Shown here one piece after another: positions 19,429 to 28,233 of a stretch of 64,000 nt of DNA. The notes below the pieces were generated by a model. It had not been told where the DNA came from. It worked only from the letters and a program-made list of their open reading frames with translations, and did not search any database. This DNA is from Mangrovibacter plantisponsor (lineage in GTDB: Bacteria; Pseudomonadota; Gammaproteobacteria; Enterobacterales; Enterobacteriaceae), in NCBI RefSeq assembly GCF_003182475.1, contig NZ_QGTS01000003.1, positions 56,876-120,875 of the forward strand. Reading direction: 5' to 3'. A program made the translations under genes and the position numbers. Numbering within the stretch: the stretch's first letter is position 1; each line of letters starts with the position of its first letter.

Positions 19429-20429
19429 ACGCGCTGGCAGAAGAAAAGAAAGTGCTGCTCGAAATTACTGACCTGAAAGTCCATTTCGATATTCGTGACA
19501 GCAAGCAGTGGTTTTGGCAACCCGCTAAAACCCTGAAAGCGGTAGATGGGGTGACCCTGCGCCTGTATGAAGGGGAAACGCTGGGCGTTGTAGGTGAATC
19601 CGGATGCGGTAAATCTACATTTGCCCGGGCAATTATCGGGTTGGTGAAAGCGACTGAAGGGCACGTTGCCTGGTTGGGTAAAAACCTGACAGGGATGAAC
19701 CAGGAACAGTGGCGTGAAGTGCGCAGCGATATCCAGATGATCTTCCAGGACCCGCTGGCATCGCTGAACCCGCGCATGACGATTGGCGATATCATTGCTG
19801 AACCGTTGCGCACTTATCACCCGAAAATGCCCCGCCAGGAAGTAAAGGACCGGGTTAAAACGATGATGATGAAAGTGGGGCTGTTGCCGAACCTGGTCAA
19901 CCGTTACCCGCATGAGTTTTCAGGTGGCCAGTGCCAGCGTATTGGTATTGCCCGGGCACTTATCCTTGAACCAAAGCTTATTATTTGTGATGAGCCGGTT
20001 TCAGCCCTTGATGTTTCCATTCAGGCGCAGGTCGTTAATCTGTTGCAGCAACTGCAGCGGGAAATGGGGTTATCTTTGATTTTTATTGCCCACGACCTGG
20101 CAGTGGTAAAACATATCTCTGACCGGGTACTGGTTATGTACCTTGGCCATGCCGTAGAGTTGGGGACTTACGATGAGGTGTATAACAACCCACTGCACCC
20201 GTACACCCGGGCACTGATGTCTGCTGTGCCGGTGCCGGACCCTGACCAGGAGCGCAATAAAACAATACAGTTGCTGGAAGGGGAATTGCCATCACCAATC
20301 AACCCGCCTTCAGGCTGTGTGTTCCGTACCCGTTGCCCTATGGCTGGCCCGGAATGTGCCAAAACGCGACCGGTACTGGAAGGTAGTTTCCGCCATGCGG
20401 TTTCCTGCCTGAAGGTTGACCCGCTGTAA
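19425..20429 (+). CDS. oppF: OppF, oligopeptide ABC transporter ATPase
   Basis: A 334-residue second ATPase of the Opp importer. Walker A is GESGCGKST, the signature FSGGQCQRI and Walker B LIICDEPVSALD. It has the C-terminal Cys cluster GCVFRTRCPMAGPEC shared with OppD. In E. coli Opp proteins recycle murein tripeptide bound by MppA as well as peptides bound by OppA. The start codon ATG overlaps the oppD stop. It is the last gene of the operon and is followed by a strong terminator at 20466. Confidence 0.97.
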   Translation: MNALAEEKKVLLEITDLKVHFDIRDSKQWFWQPAKTLKAVDGVTLRLYEGETLGVVGESGCGKSTFARAIIGLVKATEGHVAWLGKNLTGMNQEQWREVRSDIQMIFQDPLASLNPRMTIGDIIAEPLRTYHPKMPRQEVKDRVKTMMMKVGLLPNLVNRYPHEFSGGQCQRIGIARALILEPKLIICDEPVSALDVSIQAQVVNLLQQLQREMGLSLIFIAHDLAVVKHISDRVLVMYLGHAVELGTYDEVYNNPLHPYTRALMSAVPVPDPDQERNKTIQLLEGELPSPINPPSGCVFRTRCPMAGPECAKTRPVLEGSFRHAVSCLKVDPL

Positions 20430-20465
20430 ATACACCCGGCCTGTGCGGCTGTGTATAGTGTGAAT

Positions 20466-20502
20466 AAAAAACCTGAATGTTTAACGCATTCAGGTTTTTT
20501 TT
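20466..20502 (+). terminator. opp operon terminator
   Basis: Stem AAAACCTGAATG/CATTCAGGTTTT with loop TTTAACG and a run of eight T residues. The A run on the left lets it also stop the convergent yciU transcript. Confidence 0.93.
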
Positions 20503-20529
20503 CAGGCTGAGCCGTTATAACCGGGGCAA

Positions 20530-20859
20530 TTATTCACGCCACAGAATATGGCACAGCTTATGGCTCTTCTCACGGCACAGAAGAATACGTGCAAACACAT
20601 CATTCAGTTCACCACCGTCTTCCTCTGCCAGGCCAATAACAACCTCTGAGAAGAAGTCAGGATTCAGATCGAAATCGACATGCTCCGCCCATTCTTCAGA
20701 CGGGTCAAAAAGTTCTGCACCGCCACGCTCTTCGAACTGGAGATTAAATAAAATGATGTCTGCCGGGTCCAGGTTATCGCCCGCCAGTTCCAGAAAAATA
20801 TCGTAAGCCTGCTCAAGAGTTTCATCTTCAGTCAGGCGGTTATTCAGGTCCATATCCAT
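20530..20859 (-). CDS. yciU: YciU, acidic DUF440 protein
   Basis: A 109-residue strongly acidic cytoplasmic protein, the same length as E. coli YciU (HI1450/DUF440 family). It begins [20 protein letters not shown] and is rich in Asp and Glu throughout, for example [17 protein letters not shown]. The Haemophilus homologue has been proposed to be a double-stranded-DNA mimic, from its charge pattern; function is not established. It lies 37 bp downstream of clsA on the same strand and may be co-transcribed with it, as in E. coli. Confidence 0.9.
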   Translation of the reverse strand: MDMDLNNRLTEDETLEQAYDIFLELAGDNLDPADIILFNLQFEERGGAELFDPSEEWAEHVDFDLNPDFFSEVVIGLAEEDGGELNDVFARILLCREKSHKLCHILWRE

Positions 20860-20896
20860 CTTTATACATCCGCAGTCATAGGCTTTTGGGGCCTTT

Positions 20897-22357
20897 TTAC
20901 AACAATGGACTAAAGAAGTAAAACACTCGCTCAGTTATTCGTTGCCATAGCGGTCGTTTTACCCAGTCGCTGGCATTAAGCAAAGTAGAACGCGAGATAT
21001 AGTCATCCTGAACAGCAGCCAAATCGTTGCCAAAGCCCTGGTCATCGATAACCAGGGTAATTTCAAAATTCAGCCATAAACTGCGCATATCCAGGTTGAC
21101 CGTGCCAACCAGGCTGAGTTCGTCATCGACCAGTACGCTTTTCGTGTGCAGAAGACCGCCTTCAAACTGGTAGATCTTAACACCTGCTGCCAGTAACTCC
21201 GCAAAGAAAGCTCTGCTGGCCCAGCCTACCAGCAATGAATCATTTTTTTTAGGTAAAATCAGGCTGACATTCACACCACGCAAGGCCGCCGTGCAGATCG
21301 CGTGTAAGAGATCGTCACTTGGAACAAAATAAGGCGTAGTGAGAACCAGGTTTTCACGCGCAGCATATACCGCAGTTAATAATGCCTGGTGTATCAGATC
21401 TTCCGGGAACCCCGGGCCTGAAGCAATGGTCTGTATTGTGTGGCCACTGGCTTCTTCAAAGGGCATGATATTCGCATCCGGTGGGGGAGGCAGCAGCCGC
21501 TTTCCGGTTTCAATTTCCCAGTCGCAGGAATAAACAATTCCCATTGTTGTAGCAATAGGGCCTTCCATGCGAGCCATCAAATCCACCCACTGGCCCACGC
21601 CGGCATCCTGTTTGAAATAACGCGGGTCAACCAGGTTCATACTGCCAGTGTAAGCAACATAATTATCAATCATGACCATTTTCCGGTGCTGGCGTAAGTC
21701 CATACGCCGCAGGAAAACACGCATCAGGTTAACTTTCAGTGATTCGACCACATCAATACCGGCATTGCGCATCATAGCCGGCCAGGGGCTGCGAAAGAAC
21801 GCCAGGCTACCCGCAGAATCGAGCATCAGGCGGCAATGTACACCGCGACGTGCTGCAGCCATCAGTGACTCGGCAACTTCATCGGCAAGACCACCAGGAT
21901 TCCAAATATAGAACACCATCTCGATATTATGCCGGGCTAACTGGATATCGCGAATCAGGGCATGCATGACATCATCTGTCTCTGTCAGCAACTGAAGCTG
22001 GTTCCCTTTAACACCACCCACACCCTGGCGGCGTTCGCACAGCTGGAATAAAGATTCCGCCACAGTGCTGTTTTCATTGGCGAAGATGTGTTTGCTTTCT
22101 TTTAAGGCTTTTAACCAGTTAGCAGTGGAAGGCCACATGTCGCGGGCGCGTTCTGCACGGCGTTTCCCTAAGTGAAGCTCACCAAATGACAAGTAAGCGA
22201 TGACACCAACCAGAGGGAGAATATAAATAACAAGTAGCCAGGCCATAGCCGATGGTACTGCACGGCGCTTCATTAAAATACGCAATGTCACACTGGCTAT
22301 CAGTAGCCAATAGCCCAAAATTACCAGCCAGTTCACCAGCGTGTAGAGCGTCGCCAT
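20897..22357 (-). CDS. clsA: Cardiolipin synthase A
   Basis: A 486-residue inner-membrane enzyme that condenses two phosphatidylglycerol molecules into cardiolipin and glycerol. Two N-terminal transmembrane helices (about 3-27 and 37-58) precede two phospholipase-D-type catalytic motifs: [18 protein letters not shown] and [18 protein letters not shown], each HxKxxxxD. The length equals that of E. coli ClsA. In E. coli expression rises with osmolarity and in stationary phase. It is divergent from yciY and followed by yciU. Confidence 0.96.
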   Translation of the reverse strand: MATLYTLVNWLVILGYWLLIASVTLRILMKRRAVPSAMAWLLVIYILPLVGVIAYLSFGELHLGKRRAERARDMWPSTANWLKALKESKHIFANENSTVAESLFQLCERRQGVGGVKGNQLQLLTETDDVMHALIRDIQLARHNIEMVFYIWNPGGLADEVAESLMAAARRGVHCRLMLDSAGSLAFFRSPWPAMMRNAGIDVVESLKVNLMRVFLRRMDLRQHRKMVMIDNYVAYTGSMNLVDPRYFKQDAGVGQWVDLMARMEGPIATTMGIVYSCDWEIETGKRLLPPPPDANIMPFEEASGHTIQTIASGPGFPEDLIHQALLTAVYAARENLVLTTPYFVPSDDLLHAICTAALRGVNVSLILPKKNDSLLVGWASRAFFAELLAAGVKIYQFEGGLLHTKSVLVDDELSLVGTVNLDMRSLWLNFEITLVIDDQGFGNDLAAVQDDYISRSTLLNASDWVKRPLWQRITERVFYFFSPLL

Positions 22358-22502
22358 AGGTAAAAATCCTTTATCTTCCGTATACTTTTGAGTGTACGCA
22401 CAAGATTGTGCTTATCAAAGAAAAAAACGGGTGAAAACAGCTTTTCGGGTAATTACCTGGGCGTATAATACCCCTACTTGTTGTATTGTGAGCCAATATA
22501 AA

Positions 22503-22676
22503 ATGAGACACAGTCGTACAGAAGTTGGGCGTTGGCGGATGCTACGCCAGTCGCAGCGGAGGAAAACCCGCTGGCTGGAAGCACAATCCCGCCGGAATAT
22601 GCGTATTCACGCAATCCGCAAATGTATCGTTAATCGTCAGCGCAATTCTTTGCTGTTTTCGATCTACGATATATAG
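22503..22676 (+). CDS. yciY: YciY, small basic protein
   Basis: A 57-residue, very Arg-rich small protein with the conserved core SRTEVGRWRMLRQSQRR and RNMRIHAIRKC, ending SLLFSIYDI. This matches E. coli YciY in length and position next to clsA. Its function is unknown; the high positive charge suggests nucleic acid or ribosome contact, which is only a guess. The start ATG at 22503 is chosen by family length; the frame is open further upstream. A terminator follows immediately. Confidence 0.85.
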   Translation: MRHSRTEVGRWRMLRQSQRRKTRWLEAQSRRNMRIHAIRKCIVNRQRNSLLFSIYDI

Positions 22677-22680
22677 CCTG

Positions 22681-22705
22681 CCGGGCACATTACGTGCCCG
22701 GTTTT
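22681..22705 (+). terminator. yciY terminator
   Basis: Stem CCGGGCAC (22681-22688) and GTGCCCGG (22694-22701) with loop ATTAC, followed by TTTT, four bases after the yciY stop. Confidence 0.88.
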
Positions 22706-22817
22706 CTTGTCAATACTCTTCAAACAAAACCCGTCACTGGCGTCGCCAATGCGCGCATCTCTCCGTTTATTGGTTACTTTTGGTTTGTCAGTCATACTGA
22801 GTTGCCCTGTAATGGGG

Positions 22818-22845
22818 TAAAGAAGCTTGTCACGTTTGCCGATAT
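22818..22845 (+). promoter_or_regulatory. Sigma-28 (FliA)-like promoter of the EAL gene
   Basis: TAAAGAAG (22818-22825), 12-bp spacer, GCCGATAT (22838-22845). The FliA consensus is TAAAGTTT, 11 bp, GCCGATAA: the -35 keeps TAAAG and the -10 matches 7 of 8 positions. The start codon lies about 68 bp downstream. The spacer is one base long, so this is weaker than the site at 24706. Confidence 0.55.
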
Positions 22846-22912
22846 TATCTTTAGCAAGATTCAGGGGCTGGCTGGTACCTTACTGGTAATAACTCGTGGA
22901 GATGGATAGCGC

Positions 22913-24487
22913 GTGGAAAATCAGAATACTCCAAATTTTAAGGCGCGCCTGTTAACTGGAAAACGCCTGATTCCCATACTGGCAGCGATTGTCAGTATGA
23001 TTGTTACACTACTTCTGACACAACTGGTCAGCACAACATTGACACTTGAAAGTCAGACGGGGATGTCGGCACATATCCTGTCACAGGCAGAACGAGTGGC
23101 CAAAGAGTTAGACACTGCACAGCAGGTTGCCAGTAACAGCCCTTATCCCGAATGTACAGTTGATGATATCAACCTGTTGAGGCGTGTAACGCTGGAATAT
23201 GAATTAGTGCAGGATATTGGGCGGGTCTGGCAAGGAAAAATAATTTGTACGGCAGGATGGGGGATTTTGAAGCATGCAGCAGTATTACCAGAAACGGGGT
23301 ACTACTCGCATTCAGAAGGGCGCACTTTTTACCGCCATGCCGTAGATATGCTGCCGGTAAAGAAAACAAATGACCTGATTGTAAAAGGTAATACAGTGAT
23401 ATTTACCTCGCCGGTAAATATCAAAATGCAGTATATGAGTGATTTAATGCTGGACTGGCATCTGATTACCCGCAATGGTTCTTATGTCTTTGATGCATTT
23501 TCCGCACCATCACCGGTTGACAGCCATAGCTGGTTGTCACTGTTTACGCAGCGCTCACAACAACGTATCTGTAGCAAGCAATTTGATTTGTGTGTTGAAA
23601 CGACAACACAAAACAACGCCTTGTCTGGCTTACCTTCAGGTGTGTTGCTGGTGCTCGTCGCGCTGGGGGCGGGTGCCGGTTATTTAGCAGGGTTTGCATT
23701 AATGGTGTGGGTGGGGCGGATTAACTCTATCGATGCCCGCCTGAAAAAAGCGGTTTACTACCATCTTCTTCACCTGGAGTACCAGCCACAGTATCGCCTG
23801 TCTGATGAGTCTATTGTTGGTGCAGAAGTATTGGTGCGTTGGAAAGATGATGTCTATGGCAACGTCTCCCCCGAGTTTTTTATTAAACTTGCCGAGCGCC
23901 TGGGAATTTATCGGCAGATTACCCGGTTTGTTATTGAGCAGTCACTGGTGGATATGTCCGGTTTAATTGCGCAGCATCCTGATTTCACCTTGAGTATTAA
24001 CGTAGGCAAGCACGATATTACGGACGCAACGTTTTTACCCTATCTTAATGCTCTGGCAGACAGTTCCGGCTGTATGCGGCAGCAGATTAAAATGGAAATA
24101 ACCGAAAAAACGGATATTAATTATAAAATTATTGCTGAGTCGGCGCGAGAACTCCAACGGTTGGGGTATCTGGTGTCGTTAGATGATTTTGGGACAGGTG
24201 TGGCAAACATTCATTGGCTTACAGAAATTACTTTTGATGAAATTAAGCTCGATAAATATTTTGTCCGCGGCCTGGGGGATGACTTTAAGAAAGCGATGCT
24301 AGATGCGTTGCTGAGCATTATTGTCCCGTTGAATAAGACGATAGTTTTTGAGGGTATTGAAACTCGGGAAGAGAAAGAGATTGTTCTGTCAGCCCATGCG
24401 ACAGCCATTGGCCAGGGCTGGTATTATTCCCGTGCGGTGCCCGTCAATGAGTTTATCCGGCTTTACCATAGTAAGCTCAAACAGTAA
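22913..24487 (+). CDS. CSS-motif EAL-domain cyclic di-GMP phosphodiesterase
   Basis: A 524-residue membrane protein predicted to hydrolyse cyclic di-GMP. A cytoplasmic N-terminus leads to a first transmembrane helix (about 19-40), a periplasmic sensor domain with Cys81 and Cys112 of the CSS-motif type (here CTA instead of CSS), a second helix (about 243-268) and a cytoplasmic EAL domain (about 275-520). The signature Glu305 lies in AEVLVRW (EVL for EAL), with DDFGTG at 424-429, KLDKYF and Glu480 in FEGIET, so catalytic residues are kept. The start is GTG at 22913. In E. coli such proteins are redox-sensitive via periplasmic thiols. No gene of this kind sits here in E. coli. Confidence 0.88.
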   Translation: MENQNTPNFKARLLTGKRLIPILAAIVSMIVTLLLTQLVSTTLTLESQTGMSAHILSQAERVAKELDTAQQVASNSPYPECTVDDINLLRRVTLEYELVQDIGRVWQGKIICTAGWGILKHAAVLPETGYYSHSEGRTFYRHAVDMLPVKKTNDLIVKGNTVIFTSPVNIKMQYMSDLMLDWHLITRNGSYVFDAFSAPSPVDSHSWLSLFTQRSQQRICSKQFDLCVETTTQNNALSGLPSGVLLVLVALGAGAGYLAGFALMVWVGRINSIDARLKKAVYYHLLHLEYQPQYRLSDESIVGAEVLVRWKDDVYGNVSPEFFIKLAERLGIYRQITRFVIEQSLVDMSGLIAQHPDFTLSINVGKHDITDATFLPYLNALADSSGCMRQQIKMEITEKTDINYKIIAESARELQRLGYLVSLDDFGTGVANIHWLTEITFDEIKLDKYFVRGLGDDFKKAMLDALLSIIVPLNKTIVFEGIETREEKEIVLSAHATAIGQGWYYSRAVPVNEFIRLYHSKLKQ

Positions 24488-24705
24488 TGGAGCCTGGGTC
24501 GCCAGAGGCTGTTTGTTAATCGTGTATTTATTGTTTTATTTTTGTTAAAAATAAACAAACGGAGCATAAGATAACAATATAACCGGTGCCCTTTATTATA
24601 TTGCTTACTTTTGAAACTAAAAAAACCGAATGGATATGCTACGGATTTCACTGAATATATTTCTCAGCGGTTCCTTCCTGTTGTATTACTGATCATTTTA
24701 TACTC

Positions 24706-24732
24706 TAACGATCAAAGGCATAGTGCCGATAA
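24706..24732 (+). promoter_or_regulatory. Sigma-28 (FliA) promoter of the chemoreceptor gene
   Basis: TAACGATC (24706-24713), 11-bp spacer, perfect -10 GCCGATAA (24725-24732), compared with the FliA consensus TAAAGTTT-N11-GCCGATAA. It lies 35 bp before the start codon of a methyl-accepting chemotaxis protein, a class of gene normally in the flagellar regulon. Confidence 0.82.
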
Positions 24733-24767
24733 ATCGGAGTTATGGAAATGGACAAACAGGAAAAACT

Positions 24768-26357
24768 ATGCGTATCGTACACAAGCTTCTTATTGCATTT
24801 GCAATTTCTATTATTTCCGTCATTGTTGTAGGTGTCTGGTCGTTGTCTGTCTATAAAAGTTCGATTACCAGCTTTGACTACATTACTACGAATAGCCTCC
24901 CCAGTATCAAACAGCTACAAAGTACCATCGATTTTCGTGAAAAAGCGCGCCGTGAAATTTATCTGTACTTGCTAAGCCATGATGACTCACTCATGAGCCA
25001 GCATAAAAACGATGCGCTCGATGCAATGAACCAGAGTATTGCATCACTCAAAAAGTATCGCAGTATGCTGGTTTCAGATACTAACGATAAGCAAATGGCA
25101 GACAAAAACCTCGCCATTATGGCGAATTATATGCAGGTACTTAATGACTTATTCACCGCGAATGAGGCAGTTGGCCAGGCTGCTGCTGTGTCGATGTTAA
25201 AGAGCGGTGGTGAGATGGCGAGAATGTCCGATGAATTAACTCACGGGCTTAACCAACAGATCCAATATAATTATCAGCACGCTGAAACATTCAGTGCTGC
25301 CAATCATAAAAAATTTAATACAACAATAATCATGCTGGCAGCATTTATAGTGCTGTCTGTTGCCATCAGCACGCTATTGTCCTTTTTCGTACTGCGATAT
25401 ATTGCGGTCTCGTTGCGTCTGTTCAGTGATAAAATCAGTACCATCAGTCATGAACTGGACCTGACTCAATCTGTCTCTGTTCGCCGTCGTGATGAAATTG
25501 GCCTGGCAGCATTAAGCTTTAACGCGCTGGTGGAAAAAATGGCTCAAGTGCTGAGCCAGGTGAAATCCTCCTCACGCCTGGTGGACACAGCAGCGCACGA
25601 AATTGCGGCCAGTAATGATGATCTTTCATCCCGTACTGAAGCACAGGCAGCCTCACTGGAAGAGACCGCTGCCAGTATGAATCAGTTGTCAGCCACAGTT
25701 CAAAGCAATGTGGAAACTACACGTAATGCTGACCAACTGATGCACCAGGTGCATAAATTAGTGCACAATACCAGCAGTGAATTAGGTGGCCTGAAAGAAA
25801 CAATTGATGATATCGCCGTTTCCTCGGCAAAAATCTCCGAAATCACAGCCATTATTGAAGGGATTGCTTTCCAGACCAACATTCTGGCTCTCAATGCGGC
25901 GGTAGAGGCTGCGCGGGCAGGGGAACATGGCAAGGGCTTTGCAGTAGTTGCTGGTGAAGTGCGCACTTTATCACAACGTTCTTCTGGTGCGGCGCGTGAT
26001 ATCAAAGAGTTGATAGAGGCTGCGTTGCAGAAAGTGACCCTTGGTGTGAAATATACCCAGCAGGTGGCTGATAAAATGACAGAAGCTACCAGCGCAGTCA
26101 GTGAAACCAAAGATTTGATAAACCAGGTCTCACACTCATCCACAGAACAAAGCCATGGCATCAGCCAGGTGAATATCGCGGTCAACCAAATGGAAGGCGT
26201 ACTGCAACAGAATGCTGCGATGGTGGAACAAATGGCTGCTGCAGCTAATTCACTGCGTGGGCAGGCTGGTGAGCTACTGGCGGATGTAGATGTCTTTGTT
26301 GTCGGGGAACATGTGCCATCTGCGCCATTAATCGCACTGGCTAAGCCCCTGGGCTGA
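24768..26357 (+). CDS. Methyl-accepting chemotaxis protein
   Basis: A 529-residue transmembrane chemoreceptor. TM1 (about 7-27) and TM2 (about 186-210) bracket a periplasmic four-helix ligand domain (Tar-like). A HAMP linker (about 211-262) joins a long cytoplasmic coiled coil with the hairpin tip FQTNILALNAAVEAARAGEH, which binds CheW and CheA. Adaptation regions with E/Q pairs such as LEETAASMNQLSATV flank the tip. The C-terminus ends ALAKPLG without the NWETF pentapeptide that tethers CheR, so it is a low-abundance-type receptor. The ATG at 24768 has AGGA upstream; a 15-codon extension is not supported. The ligand is unknown. A sigma-28 promoter precedes it. Confidence 0.93.
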   Translation: MRIVHKLLIAFAISIISVIVVGVWSLSVYKSSITSFDYITTNSLPSIKQLQSTIDFREKARREIYLYLLSHDDSLMSQHKNDALDAMNQSIASLKKYRSMLVSDTNDKQMADKNLAIMANYMQVLNDLFTANEAVGQAAAVSMLKSGGEMARMSDELTHGLNQQIQYNYQHAETFSAANHKKFNTTIIMLAAFIVLSVAISTLLSFFVLRYIAVSLRLFSDKISTISHELDLTQSVSVRRRDEIGLAALSFNALVEKMAQVLSQVKSSSRLVDTAAHEIAASNDDLSSRTEAQAASLEETAASMNQLSATVQSNVETTRNADQLMHQVHKLVHNTSSELGGLKETIDDIAVSSAKISEITAIIEGIAFQTNILALNAAVEAARAGEHGKGFAVVAGEVRTLSQRSSGAARDIKELIEAALQKVTLGVKYTQQVADKMTEATSAVSETKDLINQVSHSSTEQSHGISQVNIAVNQMEGVLQQNAAMVEQMAAAANSLRGQAGELLADVDVFVVGEHVPSAPLIALAKPLG

Positions 26358-26385
26358 AATTTGGTTTGCTAATAAAGCGAGTTGC

Positions 26386-26417
26386 AAAGCGGGCCTGCAC
26401 ACGCTGTGGGCCCGTTT
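26386..26417. terminator. Terminator between chemoreceptor gene and yciI
   Basis: A long GC-rich inverted repeat (AAAGCGGGCC with GGGCCCGTTT) lies between the two convergent stops. A and T runs flank it, so it probably serves both directions. Confidence 0.75.
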
Positions 26418-26430
26418 CATTAAAAGCTGC

Positions 26431-26727
26431 TTAAAATACTTGCTTATAAGGCTTAACATCCACCTTATGATAAACACCGGCAGCGACATACGGGTCATCA
26501 TTTGCCCAGGACTGTGCTTCTTCCAGCGATGAAAACTCCGCAATGACAGTGGAGCCAGTGAAACCAGCCTGGCCCGGGTCATTGCTATCAACAGCAGGCA
26601 TTGGTCCGGCGGTAACTAAACGGCCTTCATCACGCAACAACTGTAAACGCGCAAGGTGAGCAGGGCGCACCGACATACGTTTATCCAGTGAGTTGGCTAC
26701 ATCCTCAGCATAAATCACGTAAAGCAC
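26431..26727 (-). CDS. yciI: YciI family protein
   Basis: A 98-residue protein of the YciI/YCII dimeric alpha+beta-barrel family, same length as the E. coli protein. Conserved residues include [18 protein letters not shown] and [12 protein letters not shown], with Asp and His residues that line the putative active site of the fold. Its reaction is unknown; related dehydrochlorinase-like activities are reported in other family members. It lies between convergent receptor and divergent tonB, as next to tonB in E. coli, where kch separates it from cls. Confidence 0.93.
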   Translation of the reverse strand: MLYVIYAEDVANSLDKRMSVRPAHLARLQLLRDEGRLVTAGPMPAVDSNDPGQAGFTGSTVIAEFSSLEEAQSWANDDPYVAAGVYHKVDVKPYKQVF

Positions 26728-26874
26728 AGAAAGGCTCCTGTATCAGGGACGAAAGTAACGATACGGTAAGTGAATCGTTCCGCAGGTGCAACGAAAATGT
26801 CATACATATTCGGTTGTACAGCCGATATTTTACCCAATACTGCGGAAATCGCGCCTGGCCGGTGTCTGGTTGTT

Positions 26875-26893
26875 GAATATGATTGCTATTTGC
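26875..26893. promoter_or_regulatory. Fur-box-like site upstream of tonB
   Basis: GAATATGATTGCTATTTGC matches 11 of 19 positions of the Fur consensus GATAATGATAATCATTATC and lies about 40 bp before the tonB start. The same segment is nearly conserved upstream of E. coli tonB, which is iron-repressed through Fur. Confidence 0.6.
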
Positions 26894-26932
26894 ATTTAAA
26901 ATTAGCTTTTCGCGCTATTAACCGGATAACTG

Positions 26933-27679
26933 ATGAGTTCGATGACCCTTGATTTTCCTCGCCGTTTTCCATGGCCTGCCTTGCTTTCGGTAGTGATACA
27001 TGGTGCTGTACTGGCAGGTATTCTGTATACCTCAATGCATCAGGTCACTGAGCTGCCTTCACCGGCACAGCCCATTTCCGTTACCATGGTTAACCCGGCA
27101 GATTTAGCACCACCCGCTCCGGCGCCTGCACCCCAGGTTACCCAGCCAGAGCCGGAGCCCGAACCCGTCGTTGAACCGGAGCCTGTGCCCGAAGCACCAA
27201 AAGAGGCGCCAGTTGTCATTCATAAGCCAAAACCTAAACCGAAACCAGTTAAAAAGGTTGAGCACCGCAAAGAGCCCGTTAAGCCAGTCGAAAAACCGGT
27301 TGAACAGAAAGCGCCTCCTCAGGACAACCCTTTTACAGGCAATGCTGCTCCGCGTGCATCATCTGCGCAAAATGCAACGGCAAATACGGCACCAGTAAAC
27401 ACAGCACCGCGCGGCCCTAAAGCGTTGTCACGCAACCAGCCACAATACCCGTCACGTGCTTTTGCTCTGCGCATTGAAGGTAATGTTCGGGTTAAATTTG
27501 ATGTGGCTGCGGATGGGAGTGTGGAAAACATTCAAATTTTATCCGCCAAACCAGCCAATATGTTTGAGCGTGATGTGCGCCAGGCGATGCGTAACTGGCG
27601 CTACGAAAGTGGTCGCCCGGGGAAAGGCCTGGTGGTGAACATTATTTTCAGGATTAATGGTGGCGCATCTATGGAGTGA
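26933..27679 (+). CDS. tonB: TonB, energy transducer for outer-membrane receptors
   Basis: A 248-residue protein that carries proton-motive energy from ExbB-ExbD to outer-membrane siderophore and vitamin B12 receptors. A short cytoplasmic tail precedes one uncleaved transmembrane anchor with the SVVIHGAVLAGILYTS helix, including the conserved Ser-His pair. Next comes a Pro-rich periplasmic spacer with Glu-Pro then Lys-Pro repeats (about 50-130), and a globular C-terminal domain with RNQPQYPSRAFALRIEGNV and the terminal NWRYESG. A second ATG at 26942 gives a 245-residue product that matches the classical E. coli start (MTLD). A Fur-like site lies upstream. Confidence 0.96.
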   Translation: MSSMTLDFPRRFPWPALLSVVIHGAVLAGILYTSMHQVTELPSPAQPISVTMVNPADLAPPAPAPAPQVTQPEPEPEPVVEPEPVPEAPKEAPVVIHKPKPKPKPVKKVEHRKEPVKPVEKPVEQKAPPQDNPFTGNAAPRASSAQNATANTAPVNTAPRGPKALSRNQPQYPSRAFALRIEGNVRVKFDVAADGSVENIQILSAKPANMFERDVRQAMRNWRYESGRPGKGLVVNIIFRINGGASME

Positions 27680-27693
27680 TGCGCCGGTTATAT

Positions 27694-27715
27694 CACGCTC
27701 ACGGTAGTGGGCGTG
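27694..27715. terminator. Hairpin between tonB and yciA
   Basis: CACGCTCAC (27694-27702) pairs with GTGGGCGTG (27707-27715) over a four-base loop, overlapping the yciA stop and followed by GTTTCCCC in the tonB direction. E. coli has a bidirectional terminator at this junction. Confidence 0.5.
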
Positions 27716-28091
27716 GTTTCCCCTGGTTATCTACTGCAACATAAATAAATAGCGCTTCGGTGGCCCGGTAGCGCTGACCAATCGGTTCCGATGAAACTTT
27801 TTTCACCCACACTTCAACATTGATGCTGATGGAAGTCGTACCACGCTTCACACAGCGTGCATAGCAACAGACAACATCACCTACTGCTACAGGGCGCAAG
27901 AACGTCATCCCTTCTACACGCACTGTAACTACGCGGCCCTGGCCAATTTCTTTGGCAAGTATCGCGCCCCCCATATCCATTTGGGACATTAACCAGCCGC
28001 CGAAAATATCACCGTTAGCATTTGTATCTGCTGGCATTGCCAGGGTGCGTAAAACTAAATCGCCCTGAGGGGCATCACTTTGTGTGGTCAT
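27699..28091 (-). CDS. yciA: YciA, acyl-CoA thioesterase
   Basis: A 130-residue hot-dog-fold thioesterase that hydrolyses a broad range of acyl-CoA esters to free acids and CoA. The family core NANGDIFGGWLMSQMDMG contains the catalytic Asp, preceding the long central helix. VTVRVEGMTFLRPVAVGDVV and the VKRGTTSISINVEVWV strand follow. It is two residues shorter than E. coli YciA. It is convergent with tonB, as in E. coli. Confidence 0.95.
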   Translation of the reverse strand: MTTQSDAPQGDLVLRTLAMPADTNANGDIFGGWLMSQMDMGGAILAKEIGQGRVVTVRVEGMTFLRPVAVGDVVCCYARCVKRGTTSISINVEVWVKKVSSEPIGQRYRATEALFIYVAVDNQGKPRPLP

Positions 28092-28233
28092 TTGTTATTC
28101 CTTGATCACGCATTTTCATTGTTATCTGTGATGCAACACCGAAAACATTGCCCTGAGGCCGTTCAGAGTGTGCAGGGCATTGTAACGTGAACCCTGACAG
28201 CAACCCAGAGGGATTGCTTCTGGATTTGTCACC

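Noticed and set aside
19203-19913. 236-residue frame antisense to oppD/oppF
   Set aside because: Mirror of conserved ATPase codons; no start signal.
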